From NCBI GenBank assembly GCA_035048495.1, contig CM068545.1, forward strand, positions 36,284,225-36,348,224: DNA of 64,000 bases. The letters are read 5' to 3'. A program made the position numbers and the translations under genes. This stretch comes from Euptelea pleiosperma (Eukaryota; Streptophyta; Magnoliopsida; Ranunculales; Eupteleaceae). Below are positions 28,601 to 40,600 of this stretch, piece after piece. Below the pieces are notes generated by a model. That model was not told the DNA's origin and did no database searches. It saw only the letters and a list, made by a program, of their open reading frames with translations. The stretch's first letter is position 1. Each line of letters begins with the position of its first letter.

Positions 28601-31600
28601 CGTCTGCCTTGTACTTCACTGTAAATACCCATATACAACCAACTGGTTTCTTCCCTCTAGGCAAGTCAACCAGTTCTCAGGTTTTGTTCTTCTCCAAGGC
28701 TCTCGTTTCTTCTAGCATTGCATCCTTCCATTTAGGATGCTCTAATCCTTCCGCCACTGATGAAGGAATTGAGATGGTAGACAGAGAAGTAACAAAGGAT
28801 GTGTAAGATGGGGACAAGCCCTCATAGGAAACAAAGTTACTAAGGGGATGTTGAATACAACTCCACTTAGCCTTTCGAAGGGCAATAGGAAGATCACGAG
28901 CACACGCAGTAGGAAGTAAAGATAAAGAAGGCTCAGGAGAAGATGTATTACCTGGATCCAGGGACGGATCAACTGGTATGCTTGGACATGTATCAGTTGT
29001 GGCCTTTCCTCTTCGAGTATAGACCTTAAATTCCCCTTGAGCACTACCAGAACTTCTAAAAACTCCCACAGTAGGCCAACCAGTTGTCTCAACCAAGATA
29101 GTGAGAGGAATAGGAATAGGGAGAGTGACAGTTGAAGACCTCTCTTCACCACAACGTTGTTCCCCCTGAAGAGAGGCAGGAGAGAAAAAAAATGAAGACT
29201 CTCAGAAGGTGACATCCATGGAAGTAATCCAATTCCGAGAAGAGGGGTGATAACACATGTACCCCTTATGGGAAGAAGAATAGCCAAGGAATACGCATTT
29301 GATAGCCTTGGGATCCAATTTGGTGTAGTTGGGACTAAGAATGTGAACATAACAACCAACCATATATTCACCCCCTTTATCAGTACAGAGGTGTTTGATC
29401 AAAGAACCAAACTATGTCTGGATCATCCTACGAAAAGTTTGGAAGATGGATAGACTTCATCTTTGGATTTCATAAGGTAGATCCAAGTACTCCTGGTATG
29501 ATCATCAACAAAACTAACAAAATATTGGAAACCAAGAGGTGAAGTAACTGGGGCAGGACCCTACACATTAGAGTGTATAATATCAAATGGAAGCAAACTA
29601 CAATTACCCTTGAAGCGTAAGTGGAGCGACAGTGTTTTGCAAGCGCACAAGTTTCACAATGCAAATCATTCATAGAAATAGAAGTAAATAAAGAAGGATG
29701 CAAGAGTTTTAAGTACTGAAAGGAAATATGTCCAAGGCAAACATGCGAACAGAAAATAGACTCGAGACTACTACTATGACCTATGATACCCGGATACTTC
29801 AAAATGGGTGTCGTATCCGTGTCGGATACTTCCATTTTAAGTGTAAATGCTGTATCCTCCCGTGTCGGTTTCGTGTCCTTGCCGTATCTAAGTAACATAG
29901 AATACGACTACTAAGGGACTAAAGTGCGGTAGGCTCCAAGGCGGTCCATCGAGAAGATAGAGTCTATCAACCTCATGTCCAGTACTAATCGTCCTCCTCG
30001 TCTCCAAGTCCTGAAATACACACGAAGACGGGGAAAAAGTGACACTGTAGTTTAAGTTTCTAGTGAGAGAGCTAACAGAAAGGAGGTTAGAGGTAAATAG
30101 AGGAACATGTAAAATAGAAGACAAGGAAAACTTAGGAAAGAGATGTACATTTCCTTTCCCATAAAAAAAAGAAAGAGAACCATCATCAATTTTAACTTTA
30201 TCTCTACCAGAACAAATAGAATTAGAAGAGAAGAGTGAAGGGTTACCCGTCATGTGTTCTGAAGCACCTGAATCAATGATCCAGGCATGACTGGGTGAGG
30301 CAGTAGACACATGATGGGCATTGCTAATGGTACCTGACTGAGCGAAGGAAGAAGTGGATGTAGCAGAAGAACCCTCAAGCTGTGCAAGGAATCTCCGGAG
30401 GTTGTCAATCTCAGATGGTTGCACAAGCAGAGTGCAAGATGGGGAACCCTCAGTAGCCACAGGTGCAGATGTCCAACTAGGCGAATCTTGGGGAAGACAA
30501 ACAGAAGTCTCTGAAGTGGCACTGTGAGCAGCGGGTGCCGCTGGACGGGTGAGGTGGGGAGGGCGACAATGTAACTCCCAGCACTTAGCTTTCACATGTC
30601 CAAGACGGCCACAGTAGTCACACTTGGGTCGTTCCCGAGTAGAAAACGCCTAGTGGATGGTACTGATGCAGATCGCGATGGTGGTGCAGATGGTGCTCCG
30701 GAAGGAGTGAAGGTGCGGTTCTTCTGAGGGCGTTGAAGAGTGGATGCAGAGATAGACACTAGAGCTGATCTGTCTGGTGCAGAGACGGGGGTCATCACAC
30801 TACGGCGGCTCTCTCACTCTGAACATAAGAGTAAACCTGACTAAGGGAGGGAAGTTTGACCCGTCTAAGAATCTGAATTGGAGCTAGCTCATACTATTGA
30901 GTGAAGCCCCGCAAGAAACTCGAAAATCTGTGTTTCCTCGACCATTTTCCGATATCGGGTAACACAGAATGCTTGTGCAATCAGGCTGATAGGTGTGATA
31001 ACAATCAAGCTCCTCTCACATGCTCCTAAGCAGGGCAAAGTAATCAGATAGGCTCTTATCCCCCTGCTGGAGATGAGAGATACTCTGGCGAAGCTAAAAG
31101 GCACGGGCAAAATTCTACTGCTAAGAGTAAGTTTGAGAAGCGATGTCCCATACGGCCTTCGTTGTGTCCATTTCTCCGAAAAAGGGTCATTTGCAGTTTC
31201 AGGTGCAGTAATATGCCCGTTAATGTATCCCCATTTTCCTCAGCCACCAATATACATCCGAGCTGCCCTAGACCATTCCAAATAATTTTTCCCATTTAAT
31301 TTAACAAATGTAATCTGTAAACCGGGATTTTCGAAGCTCACATGAGTCATTATTTCGCCTTCAGCATTACTTAAGAGAGCTTCAGTGCTCCCAGAGGACC
31401 CTCCAGTGGAAATAGTAGGAAGATCGGTAGCCATTTCCACACACAATCGAACCCTCACAGCACACTTAACAGCCCAGAGCAAGAGATAATAGTTGAAATA
31501 ATCTAAGGTTAATGGAGAAAACCCTATAATAGAATAAGAGAGAGGAGGGAGAAGAGAAAAATTGTTGGAGAGTGTTATTTATATTAATTGTTGTGGGCCC

Positions 31601-34600
31601 TTACATAGAATAAGAAAATAAAAGATAACGACATAAGAAATAGTGAAATAGCAAGCACATCCTTCTACACTCCCTCTCAAGTTGGAGCATAAATGTCAAT
31701 CATGCCCAACTTGCTCAAGCACTCATGAAAGGAAGTTGAGACAACACCCTTTGTAAGGATATCCGCTACGTGATCAACCGAAGGGACAAAGCGTGTGCAA
31801 ATTATTCCAGTGATGATCTTCTCACGAATGAAATGGCGATCCACTTCAATATGCTTGGTTCTGTCGTGGTGGACTGGATTGTGTGCAATACTTATTGCAG
31901 CCTTATTGTCACAATACAACGACATGGGTCTTTTTACACGAAATCCAAGCTCTCCAAGTAACACTCTGATCCATAGTAGCTCACATACACCATGAGCCAT
32001 AGATCTAAACTCTGCTTCAGCACTTGAGTGAGCAACAACCTGTTGTTTCTTACTTCACCAAGTAACTAGGTTACCTCCCACAAAGGTACAGTATCCCTAT
32101 GTAGATCGTCTATCATCTTGGGCTCCCGCTCAATCAGCATCTGTAAAGCCTTCAACACGCATATGACCACAACACTTGAATAACAAGCCACGACCTGGTG
32201 ACAACTTCAAATATCTCAATATTTTGTAGGCAGCTTCTAGATGAGTCGCACGAGGAGCATGCATGTACTGACTCATTACACTCACTGCATATGCAATGTC
32301 AGGTCGTGTATGAGCTAAATATATTAGCCTCCTCACCAGCCTCCGAAAACTGCCCACATCCTCTAAAGGTTCCCCTAACTGACCATCAAGCTTGTGATTT
32401 GCTTCAATAGGAGTATCGACTGGTCGCGCCCCTAACATACTAGTTTCCTATAACAAGTGTATCACATATTTCCTTTGAGAGATAAAGATTCCTTTAGCAG
32501 ATCTTGCAACCTCAATCCCTAGAAAGTACTTCAATGTGCCTAGATCTTTGATTTCAAATTCCGATGCTAAAAACTCTTTCAACTGGGTAATCTCTTCAGC
32601 ACAATTACCTGTAACTATGACATCGTCCACATACACAATTAAGACTATCATACGTCCTTCAGCACGCCTCGCAAACAAGGTATGATCTGCTTGACTCTGA
32701 CTGTACCCCACTCGCTTCACTGCCCCACTGAACCGTTCGAGCCACGCCCTTGGTGATTGCTTCAGGCCATACAAGAATTTTTTTAGCTTACACACTTTTT
32801 GTTCTCCCCCCAGAGAGTTGAAAAACAAGAGGGGGTAGCATATAGACTTCTTCCTTCAGATCCCCATTAAGGAAGGCGTTTTTGACATCAAGCTGAAATA
32901 AGGGCCAAGACTGGTTCACTGCAAGGGAAAGAATAACTCTAATAGAGTTGAGCTTGGCCACAGGAGCAAATGACTCCTTGTAGTCAATCCCATATGTCTG
33001 AGAGTAGCCCTTTGTAACCAATCTTGCCTTGTAACGATCCACTGAGCCGTCTGGTTTACACTTCACAGTATAAACCCACTTCCATCCAATAAATTTCTTA
33101 CCTCTTGGCAAGTCCACTAACTCCCACGTGTTATTTTTTTCCAATGCATTCATTTCTTCATACATTGCTTCTTTCCGCCTAGGGTCCTTCAGAGCTTCTG
33201 TAACAAATGAAGGAAGTGCAACAGAGGACAAGGAGTTAATAAAGGACTTGTAGGATGAAGACAGATTATCATATGAAACAAAGCTAGCAATGGGATGTTG
33301 AGTACACGATCTCTTTCCCTTCCTATGAGCGATATGAAGATCGGAGTCACAGGGAACAGAAATAGAAATGGGATTACATGGGTCCATCGAGGATAACTGT
33401 TGGCCCTGGAGTTTAGTGGTGGTCTGTGTCCCTTTCAACCGACGCCATGTGTACACTTGCAGCTCCCCTGCTTAGTAGTACCCGTACCAATAGTATCAAT
33501 TGTGGAAGCACTATCAAGAGCAGCACTGTCAAGGGCGTCCATAGCTAATGGCAAGGGAACAGGTTGCCGTTGCCTTTCCTCCCAACAAGGCTCCCCCTGA
33601 GGAAAGGCAGCACAAGGACCTGGAAAGTAAGAGACCGACTCAAGGAAAGTGGACATCCGTGGTGATGAACCGCTTACGAGTGGAGGGATAGAAACATTTA
33701 TAGCCCTTATCAGTCGATGAATAGCCCAAAAAAATGCATTTCAATGCTTTTGGATCCAATTTCTTGCGATGCGGACCAAACATATGAACAAAGCAGACGC
33801 AACCAAATATTTTTGGTTGGACCAAGAACATAGGACTCGCAGGACGCAACAACTGGTATGGAGTACGGAACTGGAGAGATCGAGATGGCATTCGATTTAT
33901 CAAGTGCGATGCTAGGAGCACCGCATCAGACCAATATGTCTTTGGCACATGATGCCAGAGAAGGAGTGCTCCGACTACTTCCAACAAGTGCCGATTTTTT
34001 CTTTCAACAACCCCGTTCTGTTGTGGAGTAAACACACACGAATTCTGATGCTCAATCCCATGGTTGGCCAAGTAGGACTGTAAACCCCCAGACATGTACT
34101 CTCCCCCTTGATCAAATCGAAGGATTTTTATACATTTCCCAAATTGAGTAAGAACCATTTTGTGAAATTGCTGAAAAATAGAGTAAACTTCATCCATCGA
34201 CTTCATAACAAAGATCCAAGTACAACCGAAAATCATCCACAAACGAAACGAAATAGCGATAACCAAAAACAGAGGTAACCGGGACGGACTCCAAACACCA
34301 GTGTGAACAATATCAAAAGCAAACAAACTTTTATTACCACGTAAGGGAAAAACTGTTCGACAATGTTTCGACACGGCACACACTTCACAATGAAGATCCG
34401 AAGTGGTCACCGACTTGAACAACTCAGGCAATAACAAATGCAAATATGGAAAAGAAACATGACCTAGACGAGCATGCCAAGACATAATATGTTCCTTATT
34501 GACTCTATGGCTACGACTAATAAACTGAAAAGCTGCAGAGACGGTAGGAGCCGTATAAAGGAGATAGAGACTACCCCACTTCACGCCTAGTGCCAATCGT

Positions 34601-37600
34601 CTTCCTCGTGACCAAGTCCTGAAACACACAATGAGAAGGGAAAAAAATAGCACAATAGTTAAGGGTCTTGGTAAGAGAACTGACTGGCAACAAATTAGTA
34701 GAAAAATTAGAAACGTGAAGAACAGAAGATAAAGAGAAGTCAGAAGAGACAGTGACACGGCCTTTCCCGGAAACAGAGGAAAGTGTGCCATCAGAAATGC
34801 GGACTTCATTTGCCCCCGAACACACGGAATATGAATAAAAAGAAAATGTCATACCAGTCATATGCTCTGAAGCACCTGAATCAATGATCCAGGGTGTGCT
34901 AGAAGCGAAGGTAGAAGAAGAGACATGGTGGGCAGCATTGATGATACATGACTGAGCAAACGTAGAAGTAGCAGAAGGACCACCAAGCTGAGCCATAAAC
35001 CGCCGCAAGTTCTCGATCTCATTGCTAGAGAAAGGAACCGAGGAAGAAGACGTGGTGAGAGGCTAGGATACTGCAGTAGACGGAGGTGGAGACCCCAGAG
35101 TAGAGTCCATGGCGGCGCTGTGAGCAGTAGGAGCTGTCCCAGACAATGGTGGTGGTCCCCCAAAGATCAACACCTCTCTTTGCTGTGCCCTTTCTTGCCA
35201 CACCCCTCACACACCTGTAACTTCCAGCATCGATCCTGGGTGTGACCATTCTACCCACAATGAGTGCACGTAGGTGGAGGACCCCCTTTACTACTACTGG
35301 AAGATGTTTGGACTTTGTTTTTTTGGGGGAAAGCTGCCAAGGCTGACTTTTCATGGCCAATAGAGGGAGACATAACATCACGACTGCTGTCCTCACTCTG
35401 AACATACGCATAAACCTGGTTGAGCGAGGGCAAACTATCACGACTAAGTAACTGTACCCAGGCTAACTCAAAGGCTGCATTCAATCCCGCCAGAATCTCG
35501 TATATACGATTCTGCTCAACCAATGTACGGTACTGCAAACCATCTGCAGGACAACCAGGCGTAAAAACTTGGTAGTAATCTAGCTCTTCCCACATGCTAC
35601 GAAGCATAGTAAAATAATCCGCCAAAGAGGAGTCTCCCTGACGGAGAGAGCAATGCTCTAGCCTAACTGATAAATCCTTGAGACATTTTTCTGCTGAGAG
35701 TAAATTTGGGTTGTTGAATCCCAGATTTCCTTAGCCGTGGAAAGAAACATGAACCCACAACTGATGTGGGGCTCCATAAAGTTAAGGAGCCAAGACATGA
35801 CTGTCAAATTGCCTGTCTCCCATTTTTCAAAAGATGGGTCTGTCTCCACAGGTGCCTCCACTTGGCCAGTAAGATACCCTTGCTTCCCGCGACCTCCAAT
35901 GAACATCTTGGCGACCCTAGACCATTCCAGGTAGTTTTTTCCGGTCAACTTTGTAGTAGTAATCTGCAATCCAGGATTCTCCAAGGGTGTAGGAGCTGGA
36001 AAATGAGAAGTAGTTATTGAAGAACTAGGTACTGAACGACCAGTAGGTTTCGAGGACACATCAGAGTCGTTTGACGTCGACATAGGCACGTCAAATCACC
36101 AAATGACCACCAAAATTACTCAAAATAGGACCTCGTAGGTCAGAAACAACATAACAATAGCACCAAAATGCATCAAAACATCAAAAACACGTGGGAGGGT
36201 TACCCACAAAAAAACGCAGATCAACAACCCCAAAAATAGCCGCCGGCTTCAATTTTTGGGTGGAGAAGATGAGCCACACCTCTCAAATCATCATGAAACT
36301 GCAAAGTGAGGATGGGGATCTCTCAGTACACTTATTGTGGACCAAAATGAAGCAATAAACACAAGGAACAACCTCCGAAGGTTGCACAAATCGCACCGAA
36401 CTAGATTGTGATTTTTTTTTTATTTTTTTCGAAGAACACCCATAAAACGATCAAGGAATGCTCAAAACATTCCCCAAAAATCACTAAAATTCCTGAAAAA
36501 TCGAGTTTTATTGGATAGGGAAGAATCCAGATATCATCTTCACCCTGTACGTACGACTGGTGACGTTAGCAATGACGTCAGACCTCCACAGCTCCACATA
36601 GGTGCCCAATGTTCTGGTTATGTGTGGTGAAGCTTCAAACCCTTTGTGCTCTGATACCAAGTTGAAATAATCTAAGGTTAATGGAGAAAACCCTAGAATA
36701 GAAGAAGAGAGAGGAGGGAGAAGAGAGAGAAGAGAAGTGCTGGAGAGTGTTATTACTTACACACTCCAAAGAATATTATTTATACTAATTGTTGTGGGCC
36801 CTTACATAGAATAAGAAAATAAAAGATGACATAAGAAATAGTGAAATAGCAAGCACATCCTTCAATAATAATAACCCAAAAAAAAATTTAAGAACACCTT
36901 CAATCAAAGCAAGATCTCATAGAAAAGGCATGAGGAGGCATACATAAGCCTCTATGTGAATTGCAATGGCTGGCTGAACACTTGAGCAACCCCAAAAAGG
37001 GGGAAAAACTCACCGGCGGTAATAGAGGGGTGGAGTTTTCAACTCCACACCTTCGATAGTGGATGGATCTTTGCAAGAAAGGTTCCTAATGAAAGATATG
37101 ATTGTGGGGGACTAGATTCGAGCAACCAAGCTCAGCAAGAAGTGCCAAATAGGAGCAAACAACGACTGGAAGCAAAAAACGAAAGTTTACCATTTTTTTT
37201 GAAATAGGATGCAGAACTCCATCGAGATGACCTCAAAAAATTCGGCAAAAATCACCAAAAATCCCCAAAAAACGAGTTCCTTCAGGAGGTAGAGTTCTCA
37301 AAGCACTCGTCCGTACGGCTGTTGACATCAGTCGTATGGCCTAATGACATCAGCATGCCACGTCAATGATCAGCAATCTCCCTCCTTGATTCTGGTCTGA
37401 AACTTAGCAAGGATGATGTAGGTTATGGCTCTGATACCGAGTTGAATTTAAGATTAGGGTTTCAAGAGAAGAGAGAAGAGAGAGAAATTAGAGTTTGCTT
37501 GAGAGCATGTGTACATTACATGACTCCCTACTATTCATATATGTGAGGAAATACAATGGACAAGAATGCCCTTACAAAATGTACAGAGTCCCTAACACAG

Positions 37601-40600
37601 AAAGGGTACACCTGTCAACAATTTTCTTTGCACGAATCAAAAAATATGCGAGAAAAATTCCAAAAACATAAGTTCTGATCAGAAAGTTTCCTAAAATATA
37701 AAAGCTGGCAAAGCAAAATCTATACATATGAATAACTTCACCTGCATATATTAATCGAAAGAAAAAGTATCTCTCATTCCAGATTAGCAGTTGATTTTAT
37801 AACAGTTCCATGATTTCATAAGGGCCCTAATCAAGACCCTGCTAATTTCAAAACAACTAACCGTTTCCATTTATAACTCTACTAACTAATCTAACATAAA
37901 TTCAACCTTCAGCCACTTAATTAACCTACTTTGATTCAAACAAAACTAATTTAGACTAAGACTCCAAACTTTGACTAGCAAACAAGCTCACAAACCAGGA
38001 CTCCCAGCTTGACCTCACCAATACCACCCACGCCAGTAGACATGCCAAGAGTCAATGTTGACTCTCAACAGACGACCGTTCACTGTAATTGAATGTCATA
38101 TAATGATATTCAGTATCCCTGGCTATCAACTGAAGGAGAATACACACTTTCTACAGTGGCATCAACACTTTAAACTAATGGACTACTTGATATGCACATC
38201 ACATAAATGAGAATGCGAAGAAAAGAAACACAAATGATCACATTTTCAAATCAAATAGGAAGTTCATGACAAAGACTATCCTACAAGCCCAATGAGTACA
38301 TACCAAACAATCCAAAATGCCTCTCAGACCACAATTTCTAGCAAAACTAATAAGAAACACCATCATTTTGGAAGACCTTTGAAAGTCAAGATGGCAAAGC
38401 AGAACCGAAGGAAATGAGAAATGAATCAGCATATATCATGAAAAACACATAACTAAAGTTACATTTAAGATAATTGTTGAGGGCTTTTGCATGAGAAAAT
38501 TGAAAGTGTTAGATTAAGTGCCTAAACATTTTTATATAATCTAGTAAAATTGTATTGAAAAGAATAGCAGTTTTATGGCTTAAGAGGACAAATTTAGCCA
38601 AATGTATTACAAAGAAAGAATAGAAGAGAAGGTACGAAAGAAATAGCACATGTAAAGAATTCTATAGCTAAGAGTTAAGACCCACCTGAATGTTTGGAGC
38701 CAATAAACTTGGCTGATCACTAAAAAATAGAACCATTCTACCAATCTCTTGTTTCAGTAATATTCTCCTCTCACGGTGTATAGCATCACAAGATATTAAT
38801 GCTTGCTCATGCACTTCACTGCAATTTATCAACCATTACACCATATAAATGCAAACCCCATTATGTTAGATATACCAAAATCTCACATTGCGAAACATAA
38901 ATGGTCTCAATAGAACTAAGATAAATTCATAAAAATTTGGAAATTCAGTTCAAAAGCATCCTCAAAGAATAGTAGACGACGTGTATAAGATGATTGTGCA
39001 CAAAAGCAACCTGGCTTATGGTGCTTCATTAAACATAGCAAAAATGTCCTCAAGTTGTTCTGTTGGTAGCGTGCTTCATCGAGATTTAGTGAACCAAATA
39101 GGATAGAGACAGTAATGATTCAAATCTTGTTCTGTCTCAACCGAGACATCTCGTTCCGATAAGGAACCAAGACGATGCGTTGGGGTATGTATTGTCTCAA
39201 ACCAAAATCCTAATTTAAGTAGTTTAAACCTTGTTTCGTAGTATACTTCTTTTTAACACATAAGAGATAAAAAATACATTTTTAGTTTAATTAAGCATTA
39301 AAAACCATTTAATATACATATCTTTGTGTATCGGATGTATCATTTTTTTTCAATGTCTTGTTCCATCTCATTATAGACGTATCATTCCATCAACGTAACG
39401 AGATGCTGCCGAGATTATAAACCTTATTAGACACCAATCCATCTATGAATAACAAATGTAAACACATACCTTAAAAGTCGCTTAATGTAACATGCATGGC
39501 TTTTTTTCGTTGATTAAAGATAACATCAAACAATAGACACCAGCCTAGGCATAGCATGCCCTGCTGAGTCCGCCGAAAGAAGAGGCCCTATTTCGGCTGG
39601 CTGACAATCTATCCATATCCTTTTCTCCTGCAGGCTGTGGCCATCCTAGCCAGCTGATCCGCCACTTTGTTGCTTTCTCTATATCCATGGTTGGCTCTCC
39701 AGTTGATGTTGGCTTTGTTTAAGGGTTGTTTTGATGCTGCCAATCAAGTTTCACAGCCTCCACGGTGCTTGATTGGGGTTGTCGAGGCCGCCAATCACCG
39801 TTGAGGAGTCCCCTTCTATGTCGAACTTCTGAATTTTGAGTTGTTTAGCCAGGTTGATGCCTTCCCTTAAAGCCATTCCTTCTGCCACTAAGATGGTCAA
39901 TTTGTCAATTCTTCCTATAGCAGCTGCAATGAATAGATCTGATTCAACTTGAATGACCGCTCCTATGGAAGCTTGAGAAGTTTCTTGGTTTACGGAGCCA
40001 TCAAAGTTGAGTTTGAACCAAGTATGGGGGAGGGGGGGTGTGCCGGCCTACGATAAGAATTTTATGTAGAAAATTTGTCCAACAAAGGAACTCTACTATT
40101 GAAGAAACATAGTTTCGCCAAACCAGATTAACCAAAAAAGAAGGGGTCAAAATGGACCACACCAAAAAAAATGACCTCAGCAAAAATGCAGCTTTATGGT
40201 CCAATCTCAAAAGCCATCTAAGCATAAAAATTAGACTGTCTCCAACACACAGCACCCCTTTATTGCAAAACAAAATAAATTCATCCTCCGAAGCTACTAA
40301 GAAAGAGTTCAACCAATTCCAAATAGAGATACGGCGATTGGTTTAGATAAAGACCGAGGAAGTCTGTAATAGATTGGCTAACAAAATTCCTTGAAATCTT
40401 CACACATCACAGACCACTAAACTCCAAGGCCCAAAATTTCTTTTCTTGGTATCTTTTTTATCACTTGTACATGGTTTATTAGTATTGTACCTAGGGTGTC
40501 AATGGGTAAGTTCCGGTTTGAGAACCAATCTCCCCAAAATTAGAACCATTCCAATGGTTCCCATTCTCTTTGGTTCCCATTTCAGTTATAGTACCGAAAC

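Larger units (their letters stand above)
31491..36864 (-). mobile_element. Inner Ty1/copia retrotransposon, full length
   Basis: 5374 bp. LTRs 31491-31669 and 36660-36864, target duplication ATAAT (31486-31490 and 36865-36869), primer site 36648-36659 touching the 5' LTR, purine tract 31670-31681. It sits in the outer element's leader, just upstream of gag. Minus-strand order: gag from ATG 36089 ([20 protein letters not shown]), CCHC region near 35230-35260 (broken by a stop after CTHCG), protease [13 protein letters not shown] (about 34860-34900), integrase (33640-34500) with [16 protein letters not shown] and the catalytic D, D, E contexts [15 protein letters not shown] and [13 protein letters not shown] (32450-33150, YVDD near 32622-32633) and RNase H (31677-32440). 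Several stops and frameshifts. Gag resembles that of the outer element, so both belong to related families. Confidence 0.94.
26849..37620 (-). mobile_element. Outer Ty1/copia retrotransposon, full length, interrupted
   Basis: LTRs at 26849-27024 and 37440-37620, flanked by the 5-bp duplication ATTTT (26844-26848 and 37621-37625). The primer site, complementary to initiator tRNA-Met, is 37427-37439 (one change); the purine tract is 27025-27036. Minus-strand order: gag from ATG at 31433, CCHC knuckle ([14 protein letters not shown], near 30600-30640), protease [13 protein letters not shown] (30240-30290), integrase zinc region (29640-29760), RT (28490-28665 and 27780-28260, YVDD at 27962-27973), RNase H (27032-27700). 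It carries the inner copia in its leader before gag and a solo LTR within RT, and lacks most of the integrase core. Multiple stops and frameshifts. Without inserts it is about 5.2 kb. Confidence 0.93.
20313..38685 (-). other. NAP1 intron 11 (18.4 kb), site of nested retrotransposons
   Basis: The largest intron in the window. From left: LINE tail-like 20790-21010, inverted-end repeat 21016-21985, L1 fragments 22320-23732, MITE 23807-24285, unknown 24290-25330, foldback element 25361-26721, nested copia elements 26849-37620. 37626-38685 shows nothing recognisable. Confidence 0.9.

Noticed and set aside
28742..29371. Long open frame as a separate protein
   Set aside because: It is an off-frame reading of the outer copia polyprotein (linker between integrase and RT).
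31677..36089. Intact, active copia polyprotein
   Set aside because: Stops and frameshifts occur in gag, at the CCHC knuckle, between protease and integrase, and in RNase H.
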